A DNA stretch of 64,000 bases from Virgibacillus siamensis (GTDB lineage: Bacteria; Bacillota; Bacilli; Bacillales; Amphibacillaceae). The DNA lies in assembly GCF_900162695.1 (NCBI RefSeq), contig NZ_FUIH01000007.1:3221414-3285413 (forward strand), written 5' to 3'. The position numbers and the translations under genes were made by a program. The notes below the pieces were generated by a model. It saw only the letters and a list, made by a program, of their open reading frames with translations, was not told the DNA's origin and searched no databases. This document shows, piece by piece, positions 40,001 through 47,073 of this stretch (positions are counted from its first letter, which is position 1; each line of letters opens with the position of its first letter).

Positions 40001-40588
40001 CTGCTTGGCGCACAGCAACACGGGTTTATTGATTCTGTCGGCTTTGATATGTATTCTCAGATGCTGAAGGATGCGATTGATGCCCGGAAGCATGGCAAGG
40101 AACTGGATGAAATGAAACCATTCGAGCCTGAACTGACACTATCGCTCGATGCATATATACCGGATGAATACATTAAAGATGAAAAACAAAAAATTGATAT
40201 GTATAAACAATTCCAGACGATGACATCAGCAGATGATGTAGAAGATCTTAAGGATGAACTGATGGACCGGTTTGGCGATTATCCAACTGAGGTCGGTAAT
40301 CTATTCACGGTTTCCTCGCTAAAACGCCAGGCAAAAGAACAACGGGTGGAAAGCATTCACGAAAAAAATAAAAAAATCGAGATGCTCGTTGATGAAAACA
40401 GAAGCCAGCAAATTGACGGATCCAAATTGTTCGAACTTGCCAATTCATTCGGCAGGGGCTTTCAGCTTGGAACAGCAGGTAATAAACTGAAAGTGATTTA
40501 TAAATGGACCTCAGATACGGAAAAGCAGCGGTATGATATTTTGGAGAAATTTATCGGACAGTTGGATGAAATAAACCGGGAAGAATAG
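37064..40588 (+). CDS. mfd: Transcription-repair coupling factor
   Basis: SF2 translocase that dislodges stalled RNA polymerase and recruits UvrA. 1174 residues: UvrB-homology region (1 to about 450, GELRGQRIDALTAW, PGEFSRRGGIIDIYP), the RNA-polymerase-interacting domain (VGDYVVHASHGIGKYLGIE, about residue 500), then the RecG-like motor with Walker A CGDVGYGKTEVAIRAAFKA (about 650), LVDEEQRFGVKH, TATPIPRTLHMS, and the C-terminal TRCF domain. ATG 37064 follows AGGTGGGG. Confidence 0.97.
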   Translation: MKGIQEFLRSKEDIESVISGISGGLNEQLVAGLSGSARSLLVSILNESVDKPILLVTHQLAQAQQLYDDLVEFAGEDDVHLYPVNELIASEIAIASPELRGQRIDALTAWSQKKKGILIAPVAALKRILPPTSYWGAYQLDFKFGEDIQLDVYLSSLVDMGYERTDMVTAPGEFSRRGGIIDIYPVTETHPVRIELFDEEIDSIRFFDVESQRSLEKRTEISVGPADELLLTEEDMVAAAQRIEEALAETLQKLKDSKAKETLIEVVQQDSERLKNLEHFQEMYKYIGFLYENPASLIDYLPDNGLIVMDEMSRIHETAVNLDTEEAEWYSNLLETNKMVRDSRFSFNWDEVQDNMHQQRLYMSIFLRHIPNTQPQNIVNLSSRAMQEFHGQMNLLKNELNRWEKGDFSVIVLAPNAKRAEKIHSIFLDYDIESVVTDQLELPNTIPVITVGNLSTGMELPMHKLVIITENELFKSKTKRPRKKQKLSNAERIKNYQELKVGDYVVHASHGIGKYLGIETLEVNDLHKDYMLIKYSGDDKLFVPIDQIDLVQKFVGSEGKEPKLYKLGGSEWTKVKRKVQSSVEDIADDLIKLYAEREARKGYAFSEDTEMQREFEAAFPYQETEDQLRCIVEIKQDMERERPMDRLLCGDVGYGKTEVAIRAAFKAVADGKQVAVLVPTTILGQQHYETFRERFQDHAVNIGLLSRFRTRKQQKETLEGLKKGLVDIVIGTHRILSKDVQYQDLGLLIVDEEQRFGVKHKEKIKQLKSNVDVLTLTATPIPRTLHMSMLGVRDLSVIETPPENRFPIQTYVMEYNPIFIRDAVEREMSRGGQVFFLHNRVENIDKAARDLGMLVDDARIAVAHGQMNETELENVIFAFLEGEFDVLVSTTIIETGVDIPNVNTLIVNNADRMGLSQLYQLRGRVGRSNRVAYAYFTYQRDKVLTEIAEKRLEAIKQFTELGSGFKIAMRDLSIRGAGNLLGAQQHGFIDSVGFDMYSQMLKDAIDARKHGKELDEMKPFEPELTLSLDAYIPDEYIKDEKQKIDMYKQFQTMTSADDVEDLKDELMDRFGDYPTEVGNLFTVSSLKRQAKEQRVESIHEKNKKIEMLVDENRSQQIDGSKLFELANSFGRGFQLGTAGNKLKVIYKWTSDTEKQRYDILEKFIGQLDEINREE

Positions 40589-40605
40589 AAATACTTGTAT
40601 GTTAT

Positions 40606-40634
40606 GTATAGTTATTCCTTGATGATTCATACTA
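40606..40634 (+). promoter_or_regulatory. Sigma-G promoter of spoVT
   Basis: GTATA and CATACTA with a 17-bp spacer fit the sigma-G elements. spoVT is a sigma-G gene in B. subtilis. Confidence 0.75.
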
Positions 40635-40718
40635 AAGACCACAACTGGTGTTTTTTTCACACGCAGGAATAAAGTGTATGCACCAGATAGTCATCAAAGA
40701 AAGTGAGGCAACATACAA

Positions 40719-41255
40719 ATGAAGGCAACAGGAATTGTGCGTCGTATTGATGATTTAGGAAGGGTCGTTATACCAAAAGAAATCAGGCGAACGCTGCGTA
40801 TTCGCGAAGGTGATCCATTGGAAATATTCGTTGACCGGGAAGGGGAAGTCATCTTAAAAAAGTATTCGCCAATCAATGAACTTGGCAGTTTTGCCAAGGA
40901 ATATGCAGAGGCGTTGTTTGACTCCCTTCAATTTCCGGTGCTCATTTGTGACCGGGATGAAATAATTGCAGTAGCCGGTGAATCAAAAAAAGATTACTTA
41001 AATAAAAGTATTGGACAACAGCCTGAAAAAACGATGCAGGACAGAACGCAGGTTTTTGAAACAGAGAAAGCAACGATGGAATTGATTCAAAGTAAGGAAG
41101 ACGAACTTGATTCGTATTGTATTAGTCCTATTATTGCGAATGGTGATCCGATTGGATGTGTTATGATATTCTCCAAGGACGGTAAAAAACTGAGTAATGT
41201 TGAGCAAAAAGCTGTTGAAACAGCATCGAACTTTATGGCTAAACAAATGGAATAG
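40719..41255 (+). CDS. spoVT: Stage V sporulation protein T, AbrB-like forespore regulator
   Basis: Forespore transcription factor that tunes sigma-G genes. 178 residues: residues 1-50 form an AbrB-type swapped-hairpin DNA-binding domain (MKATGIVRRIDDLGRVVIPK, RTLRIREGDPLEIFVDREGE), residues 55-178 a GAF-like domain (FPVLICDRDEIIAVAGESK, GCVMIFSKDG). ATG 40719 follows GAAAGTGAGG. Strongly similar at its N-terminus to abrB in this window. Confidence 0.97.
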   Translation: MKATGIVRRIDDLGRVVIPKEIRRTLRIREGDPLEIFVDREGEVILKKYSPINELGSFAKEYAEALFDSLQFPVLICDRDEIIAVAGESKKDYLNKSIGQQPEKTMQDRTQVFETEKATMELIQSKEDELDSYCISPIIANGDPIGCVMIFSKDGKKLSNVEQKAVETASNFMAKQME

Positions 41256-41278
41256 AAAAATACTTATGTGAAAGTGTG

Positions 41279-41307
41279 AAAGCCGGTCGGGACTGACCGG
41301 CTTTTTG
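41279..41307 (+). terminator. Terminator of spoVT
   Basis: Perfect stem AGCCGGTC/GACCGGCT, then TTTTT. Confidence 0.9.
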
Positions 41308-41338
41308 CTTGTAGAGGAACCCCGCTTACCTCAACTGC

Positions 41339-41527
41339 GCTGAACAACATGCCGCAGCCGCTGAAGGAAAGTCGAATCGCGCTGAACAACATGCCGCAAC
41401 CGCCGAAGGAAAGCCGAATTGCGCCGAACAACATGCCGCAACCGCCGAAGGAAAGCCGAATTGCGCCGAACAACATGCCGCAGCCGCTGAAGGAAAGTCG
41501 AATCGCGCTGAACAACATTCAAAACAC
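41339..41527. repeat. 21-bp tandem array C (42-bp higher-order unit)
   Basis: GCYGAA recurs every 21 bp exactly, at 41339, 41360, 41381, 41402, 41423, 41444, 41465, 41486 and 41507. Alternate units differ (GCYGAACAACATGCCGC and GCYGAAGGAAAGYCGAAT), so the copied unit is 42 bp and occurs four times plus a partial fifth. Sequence variants occur in the order A-B-B-A. It starts 32 bp after the spoVT terminator and fills the gap to yabM. A 70-codon frame over it has no ribosome site. Confidence 0.9.
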
Positions 41528-41594
41528 GCCGTATAAAGAAAGCTATTCTTTTATGCTATAATGGACAAAAAGTTTTTGGTGAAAGGCGTTTGTC

Positions 41595-43178
41595 ATGGAA
41601 GGGAACGAGACAAATAAATTAGTGAAGGGTGCTTTACTGCTGACGCTTGCAGGGGTAATCAGCAAGCTGTTGAGTGCAGGGTACCGGATCCCGTTGCAAA
41701 ATTTAACAGGTGATTTCGGTTTTTATATTTATCAGCAGGTTTATCCGATTCTTGGAATGGCACTGATCCTGTCCCTATACGGGTTTCCATCGGCTATTTC
41801 AAAAATGGTCAATGATTTGAATCAGCATACAAATGGTCCTTCGTTCAGACAGTTTTATCTGCCGGTTTTTTTTCTAATGTTCTTTGGATCCGTTTTTGCG
41901 TTTTTACTGTTGTTTTTTGGTGCTGATTTTTTAGCAGCTATTGCGGGAGACCGGAATTTGGGGCAGGTATATAAATTTGCATCCTTTGCGTTCCTGCTGA
42001 TTCCTGTTACAGCATTGTTTCGCGGTGTTTTTCAGGGTGTGCAGAAAATGAAGCCGACAGCCTATTCGCAAGTCGGCGAGCAGTTTATCCGGGTTTTATT
42101 GATTATTGGTGCTGCTGTAATCATTTTTACGCAGCAAGAAAATATGTATTTTATCGGAAAAGCTGCTGCAGTTGCTGCAATACTTGGATCGATAACCGCT
42201 ATTGCAATTCTTCTCCGCTTTTTTCGTAACGTCAAACCCGAAATGGGACAGTTTGAGGATATTCCATGGGGTTATTATGTTAAAACGTTATTTATTCTTG
42301 GTGGTGCTGCAGCATTGAATCATATGATTCTGCTTATCATTCAGCTTGCGGATGCGTTCACACTAGTACCGGGACTGGTTGAAAATCGATACAGTCAATT
42401 GGAAGCGATGAAACTGAAAGGTGTATTTGATCGCGGTCAACCGCTGATACAATTGGGAGCGGTGCTTGGGTCGTCGTTTGCGCTGGCACTGATACCAGCA
42501 ATATCCCGTGAAAAATTGCAACGTGCGCCTAATGAATTTTATACATATGTGCAAAATGCAATTATTGTTAGTTTTTATTTGGCGATGGGCGCTACGCTTG
42601 GGTTAATTGCTGTTTTTCCGGAAGTGAACACATTACTGTTTCAAAACAATAATGGGACCTTCAGTCTGCAGGTCCTCGCTGTCGCTGTTCTTCTGAGTTC
42701 AGTCTCGATTACAGCTGCTTCCATTTTGCAGGGACTGGGATACAGTAAACAAACCGCATGCTTTATTTTGATTTCCTTTGTTATAAAATGTATTGCCAAT
42801 GCAGTGCTCGTTCCACTTTATGGGATTACGGGCGGTGCAATTGCAACTGTATTCAGTTTGTCGGTACTCGGCATATTGCTTCTCGGAACAGTTAAAATGA
42901 AGCTGCCTCGTTTACGGGTGGAGAAGCATATTAACTGGATTGCATTGATCGCAGCTTCCGGCGGGATGCTTGTCTATCTTGCTGTTATAAATATCCTGAT
43001 GCCAGAGGTGCAATCAAGGGCATCATTGCTGTTGTATGTATTATTTACCGTAGCAACCGGGGCAATGGTATATACCATTTTGCTGCTGAGACTTCGGGCA
43101 TTTTCCAAAAACGAACTTGACATGCTTCCGTTTGCGGGACTCTGGCTGCGGTTGTATAAAGAAAGGAAGATAAAATGA
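41595..43178 (+). CDS. yabM: MOP-superfamily polysaccharide flippase, SpoVB/YabM type
   Basis: Multi-pass membrane protein of 527 residues with about 14 hydrophobic segments, related to SpoVB and lipid II flippase Amj/MurJ-class exporters; probably moves a lipid-linked saccharide. It begins NKLVKGALLLTLAGVISKLLSA and contains YQQVYPILGMALILSLYGFP and FRGVFQGVQKMKPTAYSQVGEQ, signatures of this group. Substrate unknown. ATG 41595 after GAAAGGCG. Its stop overlaps the yabN start (ATGA). Confidence 0.9.
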   Translation: MEGNETNKLVKGALLLTLAGVISKLLSAGYRIPLQNLTGDFGFYIYQQVYPILGMALILSLYGFPSAISKMVNDLNQHTNGPSFRQFYLPVFFLMFFGSVFAFLLLFFGADFLAAIAGDRNLGQVYKFASFAFLLIPVTALFRGVFQGVQKMKPTAYSQVGEQFIRVLLIIGAAVIIFTQQENMYFIGKAAAVAAILGSITAIAILLRFFRNVKPEMGQFEDIPWGYYVKTLFILGGAAALNHMILLIIQLADAFTLVPGLVENRYSQLEAMKLKGVFDRGQPLIQLGAVLGSSFALALIPAISREKLQRAPNEFYTYVQNAIIVSFYLAMGATLGLIAVFPEVNTLLFQNNNGTFSLQVLAVAVLLSSVSITAASILQGLGYSKQTACFILISFVIKCIANAVLVPLYGITGGAIATVFSLSVLGILLLGTVKMKLPRLRVEKHINWIALIAASGGMLVYLAVINILMPEVQSRASLLLYVLFTVATGAMVYTILLLRLRAFSKNELDMLPFAGLWLRLYKERKIK

Positions 43179-44623
43179 GTAATCGTATTGAAATTATTGG
43201 TCTCGGAGCCGGTGATCTGGATCAGCTCCCATTTGGTATTTATAAAAAGTTGCTGAAAACGGATCTGCCAATCTTTGTCCGTACTGCAGATCATCCTTTG
43301 ATGAGTGCACTTGAAGCAGAGGGTGTGAAATTTACTGCACTGGATTATCTTTATGAAGCATCAGATCAGTTTGGCGAGGTATATGAAAATATTGCCAGCG
43401 CTTTATTAAAAAAGGCTTCTGAATCATCCATCATTTATGCAGTACCGGGTCATCCGATGCTTGCGGAAAAAACGGTAAAATTGCTGCTTGAACAATCAGA
43501 TGTTCCTGTTGAAGTAATTGGCGGTCAAAGTTATTTGGATGCACTGTTCACTGCATTGCAGATTGATCCAATCGAGGGGTTCCAAATTGTGGATGGTACC
43601 GGATTTGAGCGGCACGATTTGAATTATCGGAACCACCTTATTTTTTGTCAGGTATACGACAGATTTATTGCATCCGAAGTTAAATTAACACTTTTGGATG
43701 ATCTGCCGCCTGATTACCGTATCAAACTTGTTGAGGCGGCAGGAACAGAGCAGGAGAAGATCATAGATGTACCGTTGGAAGAGCTCGACAGGAATATGGA
43801 CGTTTCGAATTTAACATCTGTTTATGTTCCCCCTGTTCCATCGAATATGCTTCATCATACATTTACCAGGCTGCGTGAAGTGATTGCCCAATTGCGTGGA
43901 CCAGATGGTTGTCCATGGGATAAGAAGCAGACACATGAAACGCTTCGTGTCTATGCGATTGAAGAAGTCTATGAATTAATTGAAGCAATTGATCTGCAAG
44001 ACGATGACGGCATTATTGAAGAATTAGGGGATATATTGCTTCAAGTGATGCTGCACAGTCAAATTGGAGCAGATGATGGATATTTTACAGTGGACGATGT
44101 GATTCGTTCGATTACGGATAAGATGATTCACCGGCATCCGCATGTGTTCGGTAAAGGATCCGCGGAAACAGCGGCGGATGTTGTGAAATCATGGGCAGCT
44201 TTAAAGCAGGAAGAAAAAGGGGATACACGCAAATCGCTGCTTGACGGTGTACCGGTTGGATTACCGGCATTGGCGGCAGCAGCTAAGCTTCAGGATAAGG
44301 CAGCGTCCGCTGGATTCAGCTGGGACAATTCAGCGGATATGTGGGCAAAACTTCAGGAAGAAATGGATGAGGTACATGCCGCTATTGAAAAAGAGGACGA
44401 AGCGAATACGATAGAGGAACTCGGTGATGTATTATTTGTACTGGCCAACATATCACGGTATTATAAAGTCAATCCGGAACTTGCACTGAATCAGGCGAAC
44501 CGGAAGTTCCGATCACGTTTCACATACATTGAAAAACAGTTAAATGAACAGGGGAAAGATGTTTTTCAAAGCTCGTTGGAAGAAATGGATTATTATTGGA
44601 ATCAAGCAAAAGGAAAAGAGTGA
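43175..44623 (+). CDS. yabN: Fusion of tetrapyrrole-methylase-like domain and MazG NTP pyrophosphohydrolase
   Basis: 482 residues. The N-terminal 220 resemble SAM-dependent tetrapyrrole methylases (IIGLGAGDLDQLPFGIY, YAVPGHPMLAEKTV); the C-terminal half holds two MazG repeats (GPDGCPWDKKQTHETLR and YAIEEVYELIEAIDL, with the metal-binding ELGDILLQV; then EEMDEVHAAIEKEDE and ELGDVLFVLANI). It hydrolyses nucleoside triphosphates, presumably house-cleaning; the methylase part has no known target. Four-base overlap with yabM. Confidence 0.93.
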   Translation: MSNRIEIIGLGAGDLDQLPFGIYKKLLKTDLPIFVRTADHPLMSALEAEGVKFTALDYLYEASDQFGEVYENIASALLKKASESSIIYAVPGHPMLAEKTVKLLLEQSDVPVEVIGGQSYLDALFTALQIDPIEGFQIVDGTGFERHDLNYRNHLIFCQVYDRFIASEVKLTLLDDLPPDYRIKLVEAAGTEQEKIIDVPLEELDRNMDVSNLTSVYVPPVPSNMLHHTFTRLREVIAQLRGPDGCPWDKKQTHETLRVYAIEEVYELIEAIDLQDDDGIIEELGDILLQVMLHSQIGADDGYFTVDDVIRSITDKMIHRHPHVFGKGSAETAADVVKSWAALKQEEKGDTRKSLLDGVPVGLPALAAAAKLQDKAASAGFSWDNSADMWAKLQEEMDEVHAAIEKEDEANTIEELGDVLFVLANISRYYKVNPELALNQANRKFRSRFTYIEKQLNEQGKDVFQSSLEEMDYYWNQAKGKE

Positions 44624-44628
44624 TAGAA

Positions 44629-44889
44629 TTGCGATTGGATAAATTTCTAAAGGTTTCCAGGCTGTTAAAGCGGCGTACATTAGCAAAAGAAGTGGCTGAT
44701 CAGGGAAGAATTACGATAAACGGCAGCAAGGCAAAAGCGTCATCAACCGTGGAAACTGGTGATGAACTTGTTATTAAGTTTGGTCAAAAGGTAGTGACCC
44801 TTGAAATTAGAGCTTTAAAAGAGGCAGTAAAAAAAGATGAGGCAGATATGCTCTATCAGGTGATTAAGGAAGAGAAAGTTACCGATTAA
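44629..44889 (+). CDS. rqcP: Ribosome-associated quality control protein RqcP (S4 domain)
   Basis: Small S4-domain RNA-binding protein that acts with RqcH on obstructed 50S subunits to add Ala tails. TTG 44629 gives MRLDKFLKVSRLLKRRTLAK and 86 residues, matching B. subtilis YabO; a GTG at 44620 and a TTG at 44596 give unconserved extensions. S4 motif: KEVADQGRITINGSKAKASS. GAGTG lies six bases upstream of the TTG, inside the yabN end. Confidence 0.9.
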   Translation: MRLDKFLKVSRLLKRRTLAKEVADQGRITINGSKAKASSTVETGDELVIKFGQKVVTLEIRALKEAVKKDEADMLYQVIKEEKVTD

Positions 44890-44895
44890 AGTTCT

Positions 44896-44945
44896 ATACT
44901 TGTCCCTCCTTTCATAATGTAATAATGATAAGGAGGGACAAGTAT
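44896..44945 (+). promoter_or_regulatory. Perfect inverted repeat sequestering the yabP ribosome site, with sigma-E-like promoter inside
   Basis: ATACTTGTCCCTCCTT (44896-44911) is fully complementary to 44930-44945, which contains the yabP Shine-Dalgarno AAGGAGGG and ends at the start codon (44946 extends the pairing to 17). The 18-nt loop contains CATAATGT (44913-44920), a sigma-E-like -10, with a TATACT -35 candidate 12 bp upstream. Confidence 0.65.
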
Positions 44946-45245
44946 ATGAATTATTATGAGAAGGAACCTGTCCAGCGTGTGCAGCAGGATCATGCTGTTA
45001 AAATCGATAATCGTAAAAACATGGAGATAACCGGGGTAAAAGAAGTTGACAGCTTTGATAACGAGGAGTTTCTGCTGGAAACGGTCATGGGATATTTGAT
45101 TGTCCGCGGGCAGAATCTGCAGCTGAAGAATCTGGATGTTGGTGATGGTGTTGTCACGATAAAGGGTAAAATATATGAGCTTTCCTATGTGGATGAACAT
45201 AGTCAGGAGAAAGCTAAAGGGTTCTTTAGCAAGCTGTTTAAATGA
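44946..45245 (+). CDS. yabP: Sporulation protein YabP (YabP/YqfC family)
   Basis: A 99-residue mother-cell protein required for spore formation in B. subtilis; biochemical role unknown. ATG 44946 (MNYYEKEPVQRVQQDHAVKI) follows AAGGAGGGACAAGTAT. The family core NRKNMEITGVKEVDSFDNEEFLLETVMGYLIV is visible, then HSQEKAKGFFSKLFK. Its stop overlaps the yabQ start (ATGA), so both are translated together. Confidence 0.93.
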   Translation: MNYYEKEPVQRVQQDHAVKIDNRKNMEITGVKEVDSFDNEEFLLETVMGYLIVRGQNLQLKNLDVGDGVVTIKGKIYELSYVDEHSQEKAKGFFSKLFK

Positions 45246-45841
45246 CACTCAATGTCCAATTCATCACCATGATTGCGATGGTTATAGGCGGATTATATTT
45301 GGGCATAATACAGGAAACATTCCGCCGTTTTTCCGTTCACTGGAAAAGACGTCGGGTTATGGCTTATTTTATGGAAATCAGCTTTTGGCTGTCACAGACC
45401 ATGATACTCTATTATTTACTATTCAGGGTCAATAACGGAGAATTAAGGTTTTATGTGTTTGTCGCAGTATTGCTCGGATTTTCCGTCTATCAGGCACTCG
45501 TTGCAAACATATATAAACGGCTGCTTGAACAGATTATCTCGATTGTGCTGAAATGTTTTCGCATCATAGAAAAAGTGATAAATTTTCTCATTATCACACC
45601 TGTTAAATTTATCATTCAGGTTGCCGTAACCTGTGTCATGTTTGTTTTGCACATCCTCTTAAATATAGTGCGTTATGTTTTGAAGGTTGTAGTTGCACCC
45701 ATTTTGTGGATATTTCGGGCGTTGTTTGGCATCTTGCCTGAAAATATTCAAAATAAATTATACAAAATTGCGGAATTTTATAGTACAATAGAAAATACCT
45801 GTAGAAAGTGGGTAAAAAAGATTTTGTTTAAGAGGAGGTAA
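45242..45841 (+). CDS. yabQ: Spore cortex membrane protein YabQ
   Basis: 199-residue membrane protein needed for cortex formation, located in the outer forespore membrane in B. subtilis. Hydrophobic segments at about 3-25, 45-62, 68-88 and 105-155, with a basic end (KWVKKILFKRR). Sequence begins MTLNVQFITMIAMVIGGLYL. Translationally coupled to yabP; divIC follows at once, so a vegetative gene lies downstream of a sporulation pair. Confidence 0.92.
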   Translation: MTLNVQFITMIAMVIGGLYLGIIQETFRRFSVHWKRRRVMAYFMEISFWLSQTMILYYLLFRVNNGELRFYVFVAVLLGFSVYQALVANIYKRLLEQIISIVLKCFRIIEKVINFLIITPVKFIIQVAVTCVMFVLHILLNIVRYVLKVVVAPILWIFRALFGILPENIQNKLYKIAEFYSTIENTCRKWVKKILFKRR

Positions 45842-46228
45842 ATGCTGTTGTCCACAAAGGAAAAAACGCTGGCAAATTTGGAAACAAACTATAAACATAA
45901 GTATGATGCGTACATAGAAAGGCAAAAAAGAAAAAAGCAGCGATTGTTCCGCCGTCTTATGTTATTTTCCATTGTTGTTTTGATTACGTTTGGCAGTATG
46001 GCAGCCTACCATTTTAAACAACGATCCATTCAGGCTGAGAAAGCTGAACAGTATGAACAACTTGAAGGCAAACTTGCCGATCTGAAAAAAGAGGAAAAGA
46101 ATCTTAATGAAGAGATTAAGCTGCTGAATAATGAGGAATATGTATTGGAGATAGCCCGAACTAATTATTTCTTCTCCAAAAAAGGGGAACTGATCTTCAA
46201 TCTCCCTGATGAAGAACCCTCTTATTGA
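45842..46228 (+). CDS. divIC: Cell-division protein DivIC
   Basis: Bitopic septal protein of the FtsL-DivIB-DivIC subcomplex. 128 residues: cytoplasmic basic N-terminus (1-38), one transmembrane helix (LMLFSIVVLITFGSMAAYHF, about 39-59), then an extracytoplasmic coiled coil (KAEQYEQLEGKLADLKKEEK) and EYVLEIARTNYFFSKKGELIF, the DivIC/FtsB signature. ATG 45842 is close to GAGGAGG; TTG 45848 is an alternative with better spacing. Confidence 0.94.
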   Translation: MLLSTKEKTLANLETNYKHKYDAYIERQKRKKQRLFRRLMLFSIVVLITFGSMAAYHFKQRSIQAEKAEQYEQLEGKLADLKKEEKNLNEEIKLLNNEEYVLEIARTNYFFSKKGELIFNLPDEEPSY

Positions 46229-46254
46229 CACGCTTTCATATGCTTAGCTATACT
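46225..46254 (+). promoter_or_regulatory. Sigma-A promoter of yabR
   Basis: TTGACA and TATACT with 18-bp spacing; the -35 overlaps the divIC stop codon. Confidence 0.7.
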
Positions 46255-46301
46255 ATATAAGAACTATATATTTTAAACTTTTAAGGAGGAGCATTTTTTT
46301 T

Positions 46302-46685
46302 ATGTCAATCGAAGTAGGCAGCAAGCTGCAGGGAAAGGTAACCGGTATTACTAATTTTGGGGCCTTTGTGGAACTTGGTGAAGGTACTACGGGCTTGGTC
46401 CATATTAGTGAGGTTGCCGACAACTATGTTAAGGACATTCATGACCACCTGAGCGTCGGTGACGAAGTGAAGGTTAAAGTTATTAATGTCGAAAAGGATG
46501 GCAAGATTGGTTTATCTATCAAAAAAGCGAAGGATAGACCGGCGCGTTCCAGGAATAACCGTGATCGCGGAGAATCTTTTGAGTCCAAAATGAACAAATT
46601 TCTAAAGGATTCAGAAGATCGTTTAGCCTCTTTGAAGAAGCACACCGAATCCAAACGGGGAGGTCGAGGTGCTAAAAGAGGATAG
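46302..46685 (+). CDS. yabR: S1-domain RNA-binding protein YabR
   Basis: 127 residues: one S1 domain (1-70, GSKLQGKVTGITNFGAFVEL, GLVHISEVADNYV, GKIGLSIKKAKD) and a basic C-terminus (RSRNNRDRGE, KHTESKRGGRGAKRG). Probably binds RNA or the ribosome; the function in Bacillus is not defined. ATG 46302 follows AAGGAGGAGC. It has its own promoter and terminator. Confidence 0.94.
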   Translation: MSIEVGSKLQGKVTGITNFGAFVELGEGTTGLVHISEVADNYVKDIHDHLSVGDEVKVKVINVEKDGKIGLSIKKAKDRPARSRNNRDRGESFESKMNKFLKDSEDRLASLKKHTESKRGGRGAKRG

Positions 46686-46727
46686 TAGCTGCTGTCTAAC
46701 AATAATGCTCTATGCGATGATAAATGA

Positions 46728-46766
46728 AAAGCAGGTATCACTTAAGAAAAGTGGTACCTGCTTTTT
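46728..46766 (+). terminator. Terminator of yabR
   Basis: Stem AAAGCAGGTATCACT paired with AGTGGTACCTGCTTT, then T run. Confidence 0.9.
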
Positions 46767-46808
46767 ACTGTTTATGAAAGATTGGCTACGGCAAAAGCAT
46801 AAATAGAC

Positions 46809-46878
46809 AAAAAAAATTGTCTGATGGTTTTCCCTATAACGGCATGTGCCGCTTTGGGTCTCCCAGACAATTTTTTTC
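46809..46878 (-). terminator. Terminator of tRNA-Met with branched loop
   Basis: AAAAAAATTGTCTG pairs with CAGACAATTTTTTT (46809-46823 with 46864-46878); the 40-nt loop holds its own CGGCA/TGCCG hairpin. The minus-strand T run suits the tRNA. Confidence 0.75.
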
Positions 46879-46888
46879 TTCAAATGTA

Positions 46889-46962
46889 TAGCGGCGGAGG
46901 GGATCGAACCCCCGACCTCACGGGTATGAACCGTACGCTCTCGCCAGCTGAGCTACACCGCC
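46889..46962 (-). tRNA. tRNA-Met (elongator), anticodon CAT
   Basis: Minus-strand cloverleaf: acceptor GGCGGTG opposite CGCCGCT with A73, D arm GCTC/GAGC, anticodon loop TTCATAC with CAT at 46926-46928, T arm with GGTTCGATC. The sequence is almost identical to the B. subtilis elongator tRNA-Met recalled from memory. CCA is not encoded. In B. subtilis a Met-Glu tRNA pair sits here; only Met is present and it opposes the flanking genes. Confidence 0.95.
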
Positions 46963-46981
46963 AAAATTAATCACAAATGAT

Positions 46982-47010
46982 ATATTACAACAGCATTCGA
47001 AAAGTGTCAA
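46982..47010 (-). promoter_or_regulatory. Sigma-A promoter of tRNA-Met
   Basis: Minus-strand TTGACA (47010-47005), 17 bp, TAATAT (46987-46982). Confidence 0.75.
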
Positions 47011-47073
47011 TGGTTTTTTTATGTCGCAGTTATAAAAATATATCCTTTAGTATAATTCGATTACCGATTGAGC

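Noticed and set aside
41339..41527. CRISPR array
   Set aside because: The repeats are directly adjacent with no unique spacers, and the unit is 21/42 bp; no cas gene is near.
41349..41561. 70-residue repetitive protein with 14-residue repeats
   Set aside because: No ribosome site before the ATG, and the open frame is a by-product of a 42-bp repeat being divisible by three; the reverse strand is open for the same reason.
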